Shown piece by piece: positions 37,171 to 50,173 of a stretch of 64,000 nucleotides of DNA; position 1 is the stretch's first letter; each line of letters starts with the position of its first letter. The translations under genes and the position numbers were made by a program. The notes under the pieces are model-generated. The model had not been told where the DNA came from. It saw nothing but the letters and a program-made list of their open reading frames with translations, and did not search any database. Origin of the DNA: Straminergon stramineum (Eukaryota; Streptophyta; Bryopsida; Hypnales; Calliergonaceae); assembly GCA_963920665.1 (NCBI GenBank), contig OY987265.1, positions 33,547,001 to 33,611,000 on the forward strand, in the 5' to 3' direction.

Positions 37171-38509
37171 ATGCTCTTTCGTACATAATTGATCAGGAGA
37201 AGTTGACGCTATGTTGAATACCTTCAGGTTTATATCTCGCTTCAATTGAACTAGAAACGGAATTCTACTGCACAACACCACAGTCAATTGGGATAGCCAA
37301 TACCTTCAATGTGGAAATGTTGAAAGTACCAAGCTCTCGAAACCAGAACTGGTATAGACTCACGTTTCCGGATGTCCGCCGAAGTTGTATATCTTAATAT
37401 AAATGAAGCATTAACAGACACAGCAAAGTATGGTGTCTACGTCATGATGCAATATTTGTGGAGAGGAGAGGAACGTGATGGAGGGGCATCTGAAGCTCCA
37501 ACCACTAGGCAATGGCAAGAGTGCGCTTCAAAATCTCAAAAACTGACAAGCTAGTATTCCATCCTTCATTCAGCGTGCATGGCTATATGTCCTTTGACGA
37601 CAGAGCTGTGACGAGGACGACCCCACCTCAATCGATTCTCCTCGTGACTGGAAGAGCACGAGGGTTGTCAAAAGTTGACACTGCACGAAAATAAATCCAC
37701 TCTCATCTGTACATGTTCATATTGTGTGAGGATTGTCAATTCTGTTGAAACTTTTCTCACCAACCTTGTTACAAATCACTTTGCCATAGAAATATCCAGA
37801 GCGTTGTACACTTGACTTCACATCAAGCTGGACTTCAACAAGGATAACTTCTGAAATCTACAGGATTCAACTTTTCTCAAAGATCTATTGATTGTCTACT
37901 TAACCAAAACTGGTGAAAAACCAAGATCCCATTCTCATAACTGCATAAAGAAACAGTACTTTTGGTCAAACTTAGAATTGATTTTCTGAAATCAATGTCT
38001 TTGTCATCTTCTAATATGACTTGAAATTGTCTACAATGTTCCTCATTTATAATTCATCGATGCATTCTTGGGTCACATAGAATTCAAATATGTGTGCTGA
38101 ACTTTGAAATGTGTACGTAATTGAGTTCATATGATGATTGATAATGCCATGCTGCACGAAACTGGTGAAAGGTTGGAGCACTATAGGATTTGAAGAAAAG
38201 GATTCCTGGACTCCAAATTCCATCCTATATGCATTCAAATGCTTCCAGCACAATTGAACATAAATCATCGAGAACATTCATAATGAGAGCAATTGCATTA
38301 TGCCCTAGCACACTACACCAGCAGGATACAACTCAAGGAGCCTCCAAGGTCACCACTGGCTACCTAGTGAATCTCCCTCGAAGTTCAACTCCTTCCTGCA
38401 GCCCATCATATTTAGGGTTCGGAGATACAATAGATTACAGAACCGAGAAATCCTTCTCTGAAAGATCCACTCCTTTGATGTGTAACTGAAACCAATCACG
38501 CATCGCATT
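37171..38509. other. intergenic beyond the right arm
   Basis: No gene or clear repeat recognised. Confidence 0.45.
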
Positions 38510-39600
38510 CTTAGGTATAGAATCCACACTAATGAAAAGAATGAGTGGAGCCAGTACCGCAATCAATATGTATACACTTTGTCATCAACCACACTTGTTT
38601 CCTTCATCGGTAGAAATTTCCACATCCAAGTACCCCCTAAATCCAACACTAATTAACAAATTACATGCAATGTCAGTATGACAACTGCAAATGTAGTAAC
38701 CAAAGAAACCTTCACACTACAAACCATGCTACCTAAGCATTCACATTAACAAAAAGGAATGGGTGTAGGCTACAACAATTAGCCATCTTTTTCAGCTACA
38801 CTTGTTCCCTTCACTGATGTGGGTCAAAGTAATTCCAAAATCCTACAGTAATAAAAAATTTGCGTGCAATATCTCCTCGACAACTACAAATGTAGCAACC
38901 AGAAAAAACTTCACACAAAAAACCAAATCCATGCTCCGAAAACATCCATACTAACACTGAAAGGAATGAATGGAGTCAATACAAGAATCCATAAGTAGGC
39001 ACATTTCCATCCCTATCAATCACACACGTTTCCATCATCCAAATCCAAAGTAATTCCTCAATTTCACACTAATTAAAAATTGCAATGAAATGTCTCCACG
39101 ACAAGTGCAAATGTAGCGACCAAGAGTGTAACAAAGAAACCTTCACATTGTAACCAAATCCACGTTCCGTAAGCATCGACACTTACGAAAGAAATGAGTG
39201 GAGTCAATGCGGCAATCCAAAAGTATGCACGTTGCCTTTAACCACACCTGTTTCCTTCATCATAAAAACTTCCAAATCCAAGTAATTCCTAAATCTCACA
39301 CTAACCCAAAATCACATGCAATGTCTCCACAGTAGCTGCAAATGTAGCATCCAGAGAAACCTTCACACTAAAAACCAAATCCATGCTCCACAAGCATCTA
39401 CACTAACGAAAGGAATGAGTGGAGCCAATGAGGCGATCAATAACTGCGCATATTACCTTCAACCACACCTGTTCCTTTATCATCAAAATTCCCAAATCCA
39501 AGTAATCCCCAAATTCCACCCTAACTATAACTTACATGCAATGTCTCCAAGAAAACTGCAAAAAATGAAAGAAACCTCCTCACTAAACCCCAAATCCACA
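38510..39600. repeat. tandem array, ~220-bp unit, about five copies
   Basis: Imperfect head-to-tail units. The landmark ACCACAC(C/T)TGTTTCC-like text recurs near 38588, 38797, 39019, 39241 and 39461, with spacings of roughly 208-223 bp. Each unit carries TGCAATGTCTCC, then CTGCAAATGTAG, then AAACCTTCACACTA, then AAAGGAATGAGTGGAG. A partial first unit starts near 38510 and the last fades at about 39600, ten bases from the stop codon of the minus-strand LEA_2/NHL gene. The array therefore forms its downstream region and possibly its 3' UTR. Confidence 0.85.
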
Positions 39601-39609
39601 CAACCTAAC

Positions 39610-40332
39610 TCAACTAAAAGCAAGGGTATCTGCATTCACCAAGCACGTGAAGTTGAACCACGCCGGCCGCTTCGGCCACCATAGCCTCTTCACCTTCACG
39701 CTCGCGTCCACCGCGACCCATATCCCGACGCTCCCCTGCCTCATGGCCGCTCTCAGCGCGTCCGCTGTGGTCCTATTCATGCACTGCTCCCTCACCACCA
39801 CCCCCGCACTCACATTCCGCCTTTTACCCTGACCTTGATAGAATAGGGGCACAGGCGGAGCTCTCCCCAACAACACACTCCCATACCACGCCGTCACCAG
39901 CGTCGTCACGTACTGGTGCTTGAACCCCACCACTCTGCTCGGGTTATGCACTTCGAATACCACCGAGAGGTTCCCGTTCACGAACCACGGCCCCCCGGAG
40001 GAGACCTTCAAGCTTGTGTTATTGGTGACGTTGAAATCGTGCACGAGGAGAGATTCTAATTTGGTTTCTGGAGGACGGGAGCCTGTGAAGTGGAGGAGGA
40101 GGAGAAGGAGGAGGAGAATGACGGCGGTGGAGTAGGAGGTGAGGGAGCGGCAGAAAGGGGAGGCGAGGGAGTGGTAGCAGGAGAGGTAGCAGGGGGGCCA
40201 GGGCTCTGGGCTGAGTATGACTGTGTAGTGGTCTTCGTGGAAGCCTAAGCCGGTGCATTTGTGGTGGGAAGTGGGAGTTTGTGTTGGAGCAGGTGGTGGT
40301 GAGGCTGGTGGGTGCACTCGGCGACGGCCCAT
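39610..40332 (-). CDS. LEA_2 / NDR1-HIN1-like (NHL) membrane protein
   Basis: A 240-residue single-exon gene. A proline-rich cytosolic N-terminus (residues 6-22) precedes one hydrophobic segment (about 67-82, with a run of nine leucines). The C-terminal part has the LEA_2 layout: a beta-strand with NVTNNTSLKV, FEVHNPSRVVGFKHQYV, a YGSVLLG strand, and a late VAVDASVKVK strand; several NxT/NxS sites fit an extracellular location. Family knowledge: NHL/LEA_2 proteins sit at the plasma membrane and are often tied to stress or pathogen responses in seed plants; the role here is not shown. The ATG is the first in a GC-rich frame. A tandem array adjoins its stop and a diverged direct duplication lies upstream (40444-40860). 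Confidence 0.85.
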   Translation of the reverse strand: MGRRRVHPPASPPPAPTQTPTSHHKCTGLGFHEDHYTVILSPEPWPPCYLSCYHSLASPFCRSLTSYSTAVILLLLLLLLHFTGSRPPETKLESLLVHDFNVTNNTSLKVSSGGPWFVNGNLSVVFEVHNPSRVVGFKHQYVTTLVTAWYGSVLLGRAPPVPLFYQGQGKRRNVSAGVVVREQCMNRTTADALRAAMRQGSVGIWVAVDASVKVKRLWWPKRPAWFNFTCLVNADTLAFS

Positions 40333-40443
40333 TGTGATGAGGTGTGATTATTCGCCTGGTGTCTGGTCAAATGGATGCATTCCCAGAGTATATCACGAGC
40401 TGGATAGCGGATTTGTTACCACTTGCACTGCCAATGGTCTTGG

Positions 40444-40860
40444 TGATGTAAGATTCATAATGTTGCATCCTCTGCTCTCTCTGCGCAAGTTCAAAACGCA
40501 CTCTGTACTTACGTCACCGGAAGTTGCATACAAATGTGGTCAGGAGCAGTGCAAGAAGTGCTGTGAAGATTCTAGATTGCCTTCTTTCCTACAGCCTGCA
40601 CTCCCCGTTGCTCTTACTGATTGAAGATTCATAATGTTGCATCCGCTAATGTTGTATCCTCTAGAGTCGCATCCTCTGCTCTCTGCACCCAGTTCTAAAC
40701 TCACTCTGTTTTCTCACTTTCATACTCTGGTATGTCTCCAGAAGCTGCCGCATACGAATGTCGCCACACTCTCTTCTGTCCCGCGAAGTTGCATACAATG
40801 TGGTCAGACGGAGTTCAACAAGTGCAAAAAGGATTCGAGATTGCCTTCAATCTTCACTCT
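40444..40860. repeat. two diverged direct repeats upstream of LEA_2 gene
   Basis: Copy 1 (about 40450-40623) and copy 2 (about 40626-40850) share AGATTCATAATGTTGCATCC, CTCTGCTCTCT, GAAGTTGCATACAA, TGTGGTCAG and GATT..AGATTGCCTTC, with an insertion in the second copy. An open frame across copy 2 (40732-41070) has no recognisable domain and I do not call it. Confidence 0.6.
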
Positions 40861-41070
40861 TTTGTTGAAGTGCCTGCTAACATTGACCTTGCTATCATTG
40901 TCATTGCTAACATCGCCACACCCTTTTTCATTCCAGCTGAAAGGTCCTACCAGGAAGCGCCTGAGAATCTCAAAGCCAGCGCAAAACGCGAGCCTGATCA
41001 AATGGATTGGACTTCTGGTTCGACCGCTAGTTTCGGAATAGTGGACCAGAGCATGCTCCCAGATTCATAA

Positions 41071-42613
41071 CACTGGAGTTGGTAATGGCGGAGGCGAAGA
41101 ATATACAGTATATTCGGTAGCAAGCGCCCGCAACTCCTTCCGAACTGGTTAAGATTCAATGTCATGCACCTATGCAGCTATGTGAAGGATCACATGCACC
41201 GAAAGAGACAGATCGAGGGCTTTGCGTTTGCTGATTTCCAGAGAATTGGCGACGCCCAATTTTGCCTGAGGGTGGGCAGGAGATGATCCTGGATGCCTGG
41301 ATCTAACTCAGATTCGGGTTACTGTACACGCCTTTTCTTTATCCAGTGTGGTGTATTTAATTCCAAAATGAGGTCTTCACGCAGTTTACCACGTGCAGAG
41401 GTAGTACATCACAAGCGAAGCGGGAGGTGCAACAGTGCAAGTGAATGTGGCCCTTTCCAGACTGAAACTTAAGTTAGCAGCAGGCCTAAATATATGTAAC
41501 ATGGTTCGTGAGTTGCAGTTTTGTCCTGCAAGCATTGCAAATAGTTTTGGTCAGACTTTGACCCTATCTATTGTTGAAGGCGGGTAAATGTTTTTCTCCT
41601 GCTAATTTGGAGGATTTCAAGGTAACCTTTATCCATGGGAGAAGTGACTGTAAATTTCTGGGATCTTGTGGGAAACAGAACCAGCTACCTGGAGCATGTC
41701 ACTGAAGTAGCAAAATTTTGGTTAGAGGCCAGCGTGAGTGTCGTGAGCCTTGTGCCTTCTTGGATCACAAATCCCCGAGCAGACTACTAATGGGTGGACC
41801 GGGCTGTATTCCTCTCCTTTTTATTGCAACTGAACATGTGTCATTTTGTGTTAAAAAAATGAAAAATAAAACAGATCCAAGACTCAGTGAGAATCCGTTT
41901 GTTTTAGACTCCACACCAGATTGCATATATAGTATGGCAGGAGCGCGGACGAGAACTACATTCCCGTTTCCTAATTACAGTGTACAATCTTTTCGAATAT
42001 TTTTAACGCTGTCAATTCTTATGTATACCATCACAGCAGTCCTGTCTCTCCTGCCATGACTGAGTGGTAAATATTTCCATTGTTGTCAATCGATCACCAA
42101 CTCTATCCCGCAATCTGCTCAACTTGGCAATTAAAGTATGATTCCTTGCAACCAAATTTGTCGCGGAAGCTGGCAGAGCAATTGAACAGTTCAGTATTGT
42201 TCTGTTCAGTTGACCCCCCCGAGGTGGAAGTGTAGAACTGTGAAGCTGTCATTGCAAACTTAGAATTTGCACCTGAGTTTATCAATCCCAAAATGACAGA
42301 ATAAAGATATTATTCTGCCGGCATCAGTGGTAATATATAAAACAAAAGACAGGAACTGACAGCCGAAAACTCGTCTCCAGCTAGCGTGGAGAAGCCGTGA
42401 ATTCACGGTTTGGGGCCGCCGAACATTTTTGATGCATTTGATTCTGGAAATCAATGTCACAATTGATTTGCATGTCACTCAATGAGAGCCGGTTTGCACC
42501 AAAGGCCCTCTAGAATTCTCAAAGCATGTGATTGGTGGGGAGATATATAGGCGTGGTCCAAGTTGGGTTTTTACTTTGGCCAAGGCCCATGCATTAGATG
42601 AAATTCAGGTCCT
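41071..42613. other. intergenic, no gene seen
   Basis: About 1.5 kb with no recognisable exon or repeat. Confidence 0.45.
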
Positions 42614-43322
42614 TTAACCCTTAAAGGACTGAATGATCTTTGGACGTACACAAGTAATCTCGCATAGATGCGTATGAAGTTATTTTCTAATGGATGTTCT
42701 TGAAATTTTAACACAAGGTGTGAACCAGGGCTCTTTTTTTGGTGAAATTTTGCCAAATCTGTTAGAATGTGACCACTATGAATCTGTCCCTCCAAAATCT
42801 GGTATGTGCAATGAAGGCAACACAGGGGACACTAGTCTGAAAAAAAAAAGCCCCGGTGTGAATATGTACCCCTTAAGTGGGGATGTAATTTTTTTCCAAT
42901 TGGGTGCCCAGATCAAAAGTTATGTTGCCTTAAATTTTTTAGGCAACTCAGGCAACTTGTGCAAAACACCTCCTCTACTTCTGAAATTTGGCAGGTATAT
43001 AACTTACATGATGCATGATGCAAATGTCAAAAAAATAACCATATGTAGTATAAAAATCTCGCTCTAGGAGGAGTGAAAGGTTGTTGGCCCTATTAGTAAA
43101 GCAAGTTCAAAAAAAAAAATTCTCCTTACTTCAAATGTTATAATCTTTCAATCCATATGGTCAAAGTTTATGAAGTTTTTTCCACACATTCCCATAGTAG
43201 TCTATTAATAATTAGTACACTTAAATTTTGAGAAAAAAACTTTTTTTTTTCTCACTACCCTAAAAAGTGGCAATTTTTCACAATTTTTGCCTAGAATGTG
43301 CCTTGGTCCTTTAGGGGTTAAA
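42614..43322 (+). mobile_element. TTAA-type MITE
   Basis: Left end TTAACCCTTAAAGGAC; right end GGTCCTTTAGGGGTTAA. That gives TTAA on both sides of a terminal inverted repeat starting CCC. The interior is shared with 49232-49815 and 56102-56673 (GATCAAAAGTTATG, GTGCAAAACAC, CAAATGTCAAAAAAATAACC). No open frame for a transposase. Confidence 0.8.
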
Positions 43323-44439
43323 GGGTTGTTTCAAGGTTGTTACCTTTGCAATGAACAAGGGCATAGCTATTAGAACATTAAATAAAGAAAGAAAAGAATT
43401 TTTTTATAACATTAAAAATTTTCAGATATTTAAAATTTTTAAAATATTGTATGATGTGGCCAAACTCCAACCACATTAGACTCTTCACTCTTGATGTGGG
43501 GCAGTTCTTAGAGTTCCCTATAGTCTAGGAACTCAAGGGAATTCACAATCTTGTTCAACTAGTCAATGTGATCTAATGTGATTTTTCATGGATGAGAAGT
43601 CCACTTGAAATCCTACATGGCCAAAGTAGGTAATGTTTTGCTAGTTTCTAGGAGCTCTTTTCTTTGACCATCTCTTTGAGGTAGGCCGAATAGATTTTTA
43701 GGAGACAATGACAAGCTAAAACCTCACAACCATAGATTTTGTCTACATAATTGATTTGAATTGTGGTTGACAATGTCAAATTTAATAATAAATAGATACA
43801 ACCTAGCTATGATATCTATTGGATTTGTAACAAGACGGCAAGACCATGCAAAGGAGAATTACTATTTTATGTCTTGGGCTCTTGCTTTTGCATAGTCACA
43901 TCTAATAAAGTAGGGTACCTTGGGGTGCTTCTGGCCCTAGTGTAAATTGACCCTTAAATTGTCAAACTCTCGAGGGATGTTTTTCACTACATCTCAAGCC
44001 CTATTTCTCCATAGTTCACATGTCTTGGATTGTAGAAGGTGAATAAAAAATAGTATAAAAATTATGTGGGACTTGAAATTTTATAATGTGAAGTAAAGAG
44101 TCCTAAATTTAAGTTTGAAGTATTCTCATATAAAAAATTATATGGCAAAGACATGTCTTGAAATGGGTCAAAAGCCCCCAAAACAACATTTGGAGGACAC
44201 TTGTAGTATAAAATTTGTAATAGACAAATCCTCAGATAAAATCAACCTTCAAGGATGGTTGGTTTAGTGTTATTCTTCTCATGTTGTATACTAGGGAATA
44301 TTCACATACAAAGGTAAAAACTTCAATACCATTGATAATAAAAATCAAACTTTTGCCCCTTGAAAGACAGGTCCATGACCACAAATTTCAAGCCTCTCAA
44401 TTCATCACTCTTTGTTGCCATTTTACAACAAGATATGAT
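43323..44439. other. AT-rich DNA between MITEs
   Basis: No gene or clear repeat recognised in about 1.1 kb. Confidence 0.4.
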
Positions 44440-45016
44440 TTAACCCCTAAACACGTTGACATCCATTTTCTGGACAATGAACAGTTTGAAACACCAGTTT
44501 CATCCTCCTAACTACTTGGATGAAAGTTATTTTAATTTGTGAAGATACATTATCAAGTTTTTGTCCTATCTAAGGGTTGGATTTGGTGTTACTAGAGTTC
44601 ATATTTTTCTAAAATTACAAATGTGCAAGTATGTCAAGTGGTGAAACTGCGTTGACTTTAGTTCTAAACTGGATTAGCCAAAATGAGGTCATAGATAGGA
44701 AGAACACAAAAATTTAAAAAAATCACCCTGTGAAGAGAACCTCATTTCAAATCCATTCCAACAAATTTTACTCAAAAAATGATAATATTTTGCTTGTAAT
44801 CGAATTTTGAAGGAATTTTGGAATTTCTCTTTCAAAATTTATAAAAAAATATTGGTGATAAAATTGGTGAATCTATCCGTACAGATGGAATCTAAAAATC
44901 ATAATCTACAACTTTCATTTGTATATCGATTCCAAAATATGCTTCCAAATAGCACTTTATAATGATTTTTCTCAAATTGTCAATTTTTGAGATGAATCTG
45001 GGCGTTTAGGGGTTAA
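44440..45016 (+). mobile_element. TTAA-type MITE, short subfamily
   Basis: Ends TTAACCCCTAAA and TTTAGGGGTTAA, 577 bp. The interior is related to 11292-11868 and 32012-32588 in the palindrome arms. Shares its right TTAA with the next element. Confidence 0.8.
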
Positions 45017-45924
45017 TCCCTAAATGTTTTCGACTATGTTTTCACCAAAACTACTCCAAAATTGTCTTTCTAGTACAAGTACCAAATTTTAGGAAAAAAA
45101 CATTTTTGGACACATGTAATTGTAAGAGCTTGTAGTACATCGATTTGAGAAGATGTCGAAAAAATTTCAGAAATTTCCATTGTGTAGATTGTAAGATATT
45201 AGCGTTTGAATTGGTAGAAATCTTTTTTTTGGCCCTATGAAGAAATAGGCAACTACACTTCACAAGGCCACATTTGTGCAAAAAGAATTCCAAAATGGTG
45301 GTTACTCTTTGGGATTCATTCTTCAAGGCAATTTGGCTACATGCTTGAAAAAATTCAGATCATTTGAAATTGTACAGCATATAGGGAAAAAAAAAAGTAC
45401 AAGGAAATAGAGAATGATTCAAATACTAAATTGTGAAGAATTTTGTTATGGAATTGAAAAATGCCAACCCCAATGGTTGTAATGTTGTAATAAACAATCT
45501 ATATCCTATGATTTTATTTAAATATTGAAAATGGAGTCAAATAAAGGACTTCAAAGTTTATTTTCAAGTAGAGAATCTAAAACTAACCACAAACTAAAAC
45601 TCCTCATAACTTTCATCTCATGAATCAAAATATATTGATTCAAAGTTTTCCATGTAAATATAAATCTAAAAAAAATTATTTCTTAAAAAAGTGTTTTCTT
45701 AAAAAAAATTTGGGCTGCCCAAAGATCAATGAAAATTACATATCATGCAATAATTTTTGAACCATGTAGTCAAAAGTTATGAAAACTATTGGGCCTTAAA
45801 GCTACTCCTTAGGCACATGTTCCGTGAAAATTTCAATGATAAAAAAAAAAAACTCCATTCATAGTGAGCTACCCCAAATTGCTATGTTGCCAAAAAAAAG
45901 GCAATTTCAGCATTTAGGGGTTAA
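45013..45924 (+). mobile_element. TTAA-type MITE, long subfamily copy 1
   Basis: Ends TTAATCCCTAAA and TTTAGGGGTTAA, 912 bp. It shares TTAA with the element on each side. Strongly similar to 45921-46875 in the same orientation (ACTATGTTTTCACCAAAA, GTACAAGTACCAAATTTTAG and AAACAATCTA blocks). Confidence 0.8.
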
Positions 45925-46875
45925 CCCCTAAAAATGTATTTGACTATGTTTTCACCAAAAGCACTCCAAAACTGTCATCTCTAGTACAAGTACCAAATTT
46001 TAGAAAAAATACATTTTTGGACAAATGTAACCATAGGATCTTGTAGTGATCTGGTTTGGGAAGATGTGGAAAAAATTTCAGAAATTTCCACCGTTTGGAT
46101 TGTAAGATATTAGCATTTGAAGTGACAAAAAGTCATTTTTTGGCCCTGCGAAAATCCGGGCACATGCACTCCACAAGGTCAGATCATTATGAAAAAATGT
46201 CCAAAATGGTTGCAACTCATTGGATTCATTCTTCAAGTCATATTGGCTACATTCTTGAAAAATTTTAGATCATTTGGAATTGTACAACATATAGGAAAAA
46301 AATAGTAAGTTGAAAGAAGTAGAGAATGATTCAAAATACTAAATTGTTAATCATTCATTTATGGAATTGAAAAATGACAATCCCAATGGTTAAATTGTTG
46401 TAATAAACAATCTACACCTCAAGTTTTTATTTTTTACCAAAAATATTAAAAATTGAGTGAAATAAAGGTCTTCAAAGTTTATTTTAGAGTAGAGATTCCA
46501 TTATTACCCACAAACTACCCACAACTAAAACTCTTCATAACTTTCATCTCATTAATCAAAATGGAATGATTCAAATCTTTCCATGTATATAAAAATCAGG
46601 AAAATAAATTTCAAATTTTTATTTTAAAAAAAAGTGATTTTTAAAGAAGTTTTTTTTGCTACCCGAGCTGCCCGCCGAGCAATGAAAACAACATATCATA
46701 CAATAACTTTTTAACCATGTATTCAAAAGTCATGAAAATTGTTGGGTCTTAAAGCTACTCCTCGGGCACATGTTGTGTGAAAATTTCAAAGAAAAAAAAT
46801 AAAAATTCCATTTGTAGTGAGCTGCCCGAAATCGCTATGTTGCCAAAAAACACCGTTTGGTCCTTTAGGGGTTAA
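45921..46875 (+). mobile_element. TTAA-type MITE, long subfamily copy 2
   Basis: Ends TTAACCCCTAAA and GGTCCTTTAGGGGTTAA, 955 bp. Head-to-tail neighbour of the previous element, and close relative of the inverse copy at 22964-23916. Confidence 0.8.
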
Positions 46876-49231
46876 ATATTTTTACACTTTTATTTCAAAT
46901 ATGAAATCATATGTGTCATATCCATTTTTTTAAATGTAAATCTTTTGTCAAAATTTGAAAATTATTGTGAATTTTTTAAGCAAACAGTAAAGAAAATTCA
47001 TATCAAATACAAAGTTTGTTAAAAAACTCTGAAATTTTCACTATAGATTTAAAGTACAATTTACAACATTATGATATAAACCAAAGTTACTATATCATTC
47101 TAAAATTAGAAAATCAAAGTGGTATAGGAATTTAGGAATTTTTCAAAATTTCCAATTGGTATAAAAACCAACTTGGTAGGCTTCATTTCATTTGATGGAC
47201 TCAAATTCAAAAAAATCATTTTCATAGCTAAAACTCACATCAAAAGTAAATGGCAAGGAATGGCCAAAATATAGTTTAGGATAATATGTGGATTAAGCAT
47301 CCTCTTCTTTACAAAAAAGTCAATAATGCCACAGTGCAATTAGGGAATGTACAAAACTTTTCACTATAAATAAATTCAAGAAACATCTAAAAAAAATTTC
47401 TCTATCCTACAACACTTCTTGAAATCACCTAAAGGACCAAAATCATCTAGATCATCCTTACAAGGTTAAGGTATTTTTATCTTTTTTCCCATGAATCAAG
47501 GCATTGAGGGGTTGATGAGAATTTTCAAAGAATTCACATATATTCCTTTCCACATAGAACATAGAACAGAAAAAAACATACCTTCTAAGTATCATAGTGG
47601 TCTCAAATAATTATGCTATGCTTTAATTTTCTCCTTGTGATTTTTATCCATAGTCATATTCATTTCCTTGCTTCAATAAAAAAAATTGGTATTTTTGTTT
47701 TACTTTATCCTATTTTTCTTTTGTGATTTCATCTCTTTTTACTTTGACCTAAGATCTTTTACTTTGGTCATATTTCCAATATAAAATGATGCCATCAAAA
47801 GAGAATGAACTATTGTAGAAGACTGCGAGTTCCCACAAGTTCTCCAACTATGGGAACTTGGCCACACCAGCTTGTTGATGTGGTTAGGCGATGGCCACAT
47901 CAAATAATAATAATAAATTAGTTTTGATTTTTTAAAATATTATTATTTTATATTTATAAATTAAATTAAATTTTAAAAAAATTAATAGTTTTAAATTTTG
48001 GCCAACCTTGGGAGCTAGCTTGAAATGGTCTTTTGAAGCAGCTGAATCCCATCTAATGCATTTGTGCAACTTTCATGCATCTTCAAATGTACATTGCTTC
48101 AATATATTTCAAGATATCAACTTCGAGTCATTTGACCTTAATTTCTTTGTGTACAAGTTCCAACAATCAATTTAGAGCAACTTCTTCTTGGATAAATGGC
48201 ATTGTTTGGTTGGACAAGAATAAAAGAAGTTATCTTGACTTTTGCACTCATCACACTAGTAGCCACATCAAGCCTTACAAGTTTCTATGGTATGGCAATT
48301 GAAAAGGATTTTGTTTTTCCTAGAAAGCTTCTCCTATTTGGACTATGAGGAAGAAGCCTTCAAGGTCCTTTTGGTCCATTTGGCCCTCACACCCTCAAGG
48401 TGGGGGACCTTTAGGACCTAAGCCAAAAAGTACTAGAAATCCCCAAGCAGGGACACATTCACATACACCATGCCACCATCATTGTGTGAAGGGACTACCT
48501 GAGCCGCCATAACAAGAATCATTTACATTCTAAGTTATGGTTTTCAATAACAATAGTATAGTATGTGTGAAACTCCAATCCATGCCAAAATTACCAATAC
48601 TAATAGTGATATGTCTATTTAATTTGGTATTTTGTTATATAAACTAGAATGGATTGGATGATGGTTGTAGATGAACCAACTCAAAAATCCATAGATTTGT
48701 GGTAGTTCTACATCCAATAATTCCATAGTATAACTTATATAACTTGTAAACAATAGATGGATTTGGTTTAGAAGTTACTAATTGTACTTTCAAAAAGACT
48801 CTTTCCAAATATAATAACCATATTGTTTTTGAGTCTCTTTGTAAAAGGTTTTGTTATGTGATTCAAAAAATGAAGGGTACTTTGACATCTTGGAATGAAC
48901 ACTTCTTCAAAGATTTCTTTCCATTTCTTCAAATTCAACATTGCATTTAAGACCCTCCAAAAATGTTGCAAACCAAGTTGTATGATTTGTATAGTCAAAA
49001 ATCACATTTCAATCAATTTTGGTGTTTCTATTGTGAAAGTTGCTACTATGTGAGCTAGGATCTTCAGCCCATAAGGCTAAGAGTTTGGACATCTATATTA
49101 TAGGTGTGTATATTATATACACCTTCCGTGATTGTAGTGTGACTGTATTATAAATACCTATATTATAGGTGTATTTGTTATAAACACCTTCAATGATTGT
49201 AGGATATGTACTTACACCTAGACTTAACCAC
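46876..49231. other. AT-rich DNA, no gene seen
   Basis: About 2.4 kb. Two related short palindromic segments with TATTATAGGTGTAT / ATACACC near 49090-49195. No supported exon. Confidence 0.45.
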
Positions 49232-49815
49232 TAAACCCTTAAAGGACCGAATGACCATTGAACGTACTCAGCTAATCTCAGGTAGGTGTGTATGAAGTCA
49301 TTGTATAACATATGTTCTTCAAAATTTGATACAAGGTGTGAACATATACCCTCTAACTAGGACTGTGATTTTTTTTCCGATCAGGTGCTTGGATCAAAAG
49401 TTATGCTGCCCTAAACTTTGTAGGCAACTCGGGCAACTTTGGGTAGCATGTGCAAAACACATCTTTTACTTTGGAAATTTGGTAGGTGTGTAATTTATAT
49501 GATACAAGATCCAAATGTCAAAAAAAATAACCATGTGTAGTGTAAAAATCTCACTTCAGGAGGAGTTAAAGGCTGCTGGCCTTGTCGGGTAAGGTTGAAA
49601 TTTTTTTTCCCCTAACTTCAAACATTACAATATTTCAATCTGTAAAGTCAAAGTTCCTGAAATTTTTTCCACACATTCCCATAGTAATCTAGTGCAAATT
49701 TGTATAGTTGAATTTTGAAAAAAAACTTTTGAAAACTTTTTTTTTTCGTTGCCCTAAAATGTGTTAATTTTTCACAATTTATACCTAAAATATGCCTTGA
49801 TCCTTTAGGGGTTAA
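49232..49815 (+). mobile_element. TTAA-type MITE
   Basis: Left end TAAACCCTTAAAGGACC (one base off TTAA), right end TCCTTTAGGGGTTAA; interior like 42614-43322. It lies about 360 bp before the start of the kelch gene. Confidence 0.75.
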
Positions 49816-50063
49816 GACACATACATGCTCACATTTCTATGCTCACATACCAACATCGTTGGGTTGCCCGCTAGGCATCATTGAAGGGTTAAATATGTGC
49901 AACAATCAAAGGGACACTAAGTTAATGAGTCACCCTAACTGTTGAGAAAACTTGTTGAGAGAACGGAGGATGTGATATTAGAGAACATGAATACTAGTCA
50001 AAGAAGTCTGAGCAGAGTGCACTCGACTTTCATTCTTTCTTTACACCATCGTCTTCTAGCCTT

Positions 50064-50073
50064 AAACCCTAAA
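50064..50073 (+). promoter_or_regulatory. telo-box upstream of kelch gene
   Basis: AAACCCTAAA about 100 bp upstream of the kelch ATG, in the probable 5' leader. Position fits plant telo-boxes, which cluster near transcription starts of ribosomal and other growth-related genes. Functional role is inference. Confidence 0.4.
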
Positions 50074-50173
50074 CCTTACCCTTGATACAGAGGCTGCAAC
50101 CTTGTATCAAAGGCTGCGCTCTCTTATACAAAGAGACTGGGGGACCGCCATCGCCATCACCATCTCCGTCGCA

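Noticed and set aside
40732..41070. 112-codon open frame
   Set aside because: Its first part is one copy of a direct repeat and the rest shows no family signal.
48075..48302. 75-codon open frame with protein-like text
   Set aside because: No recognisable domain and no exon partners; possibly a decayed retroelement fragment but not supportable.
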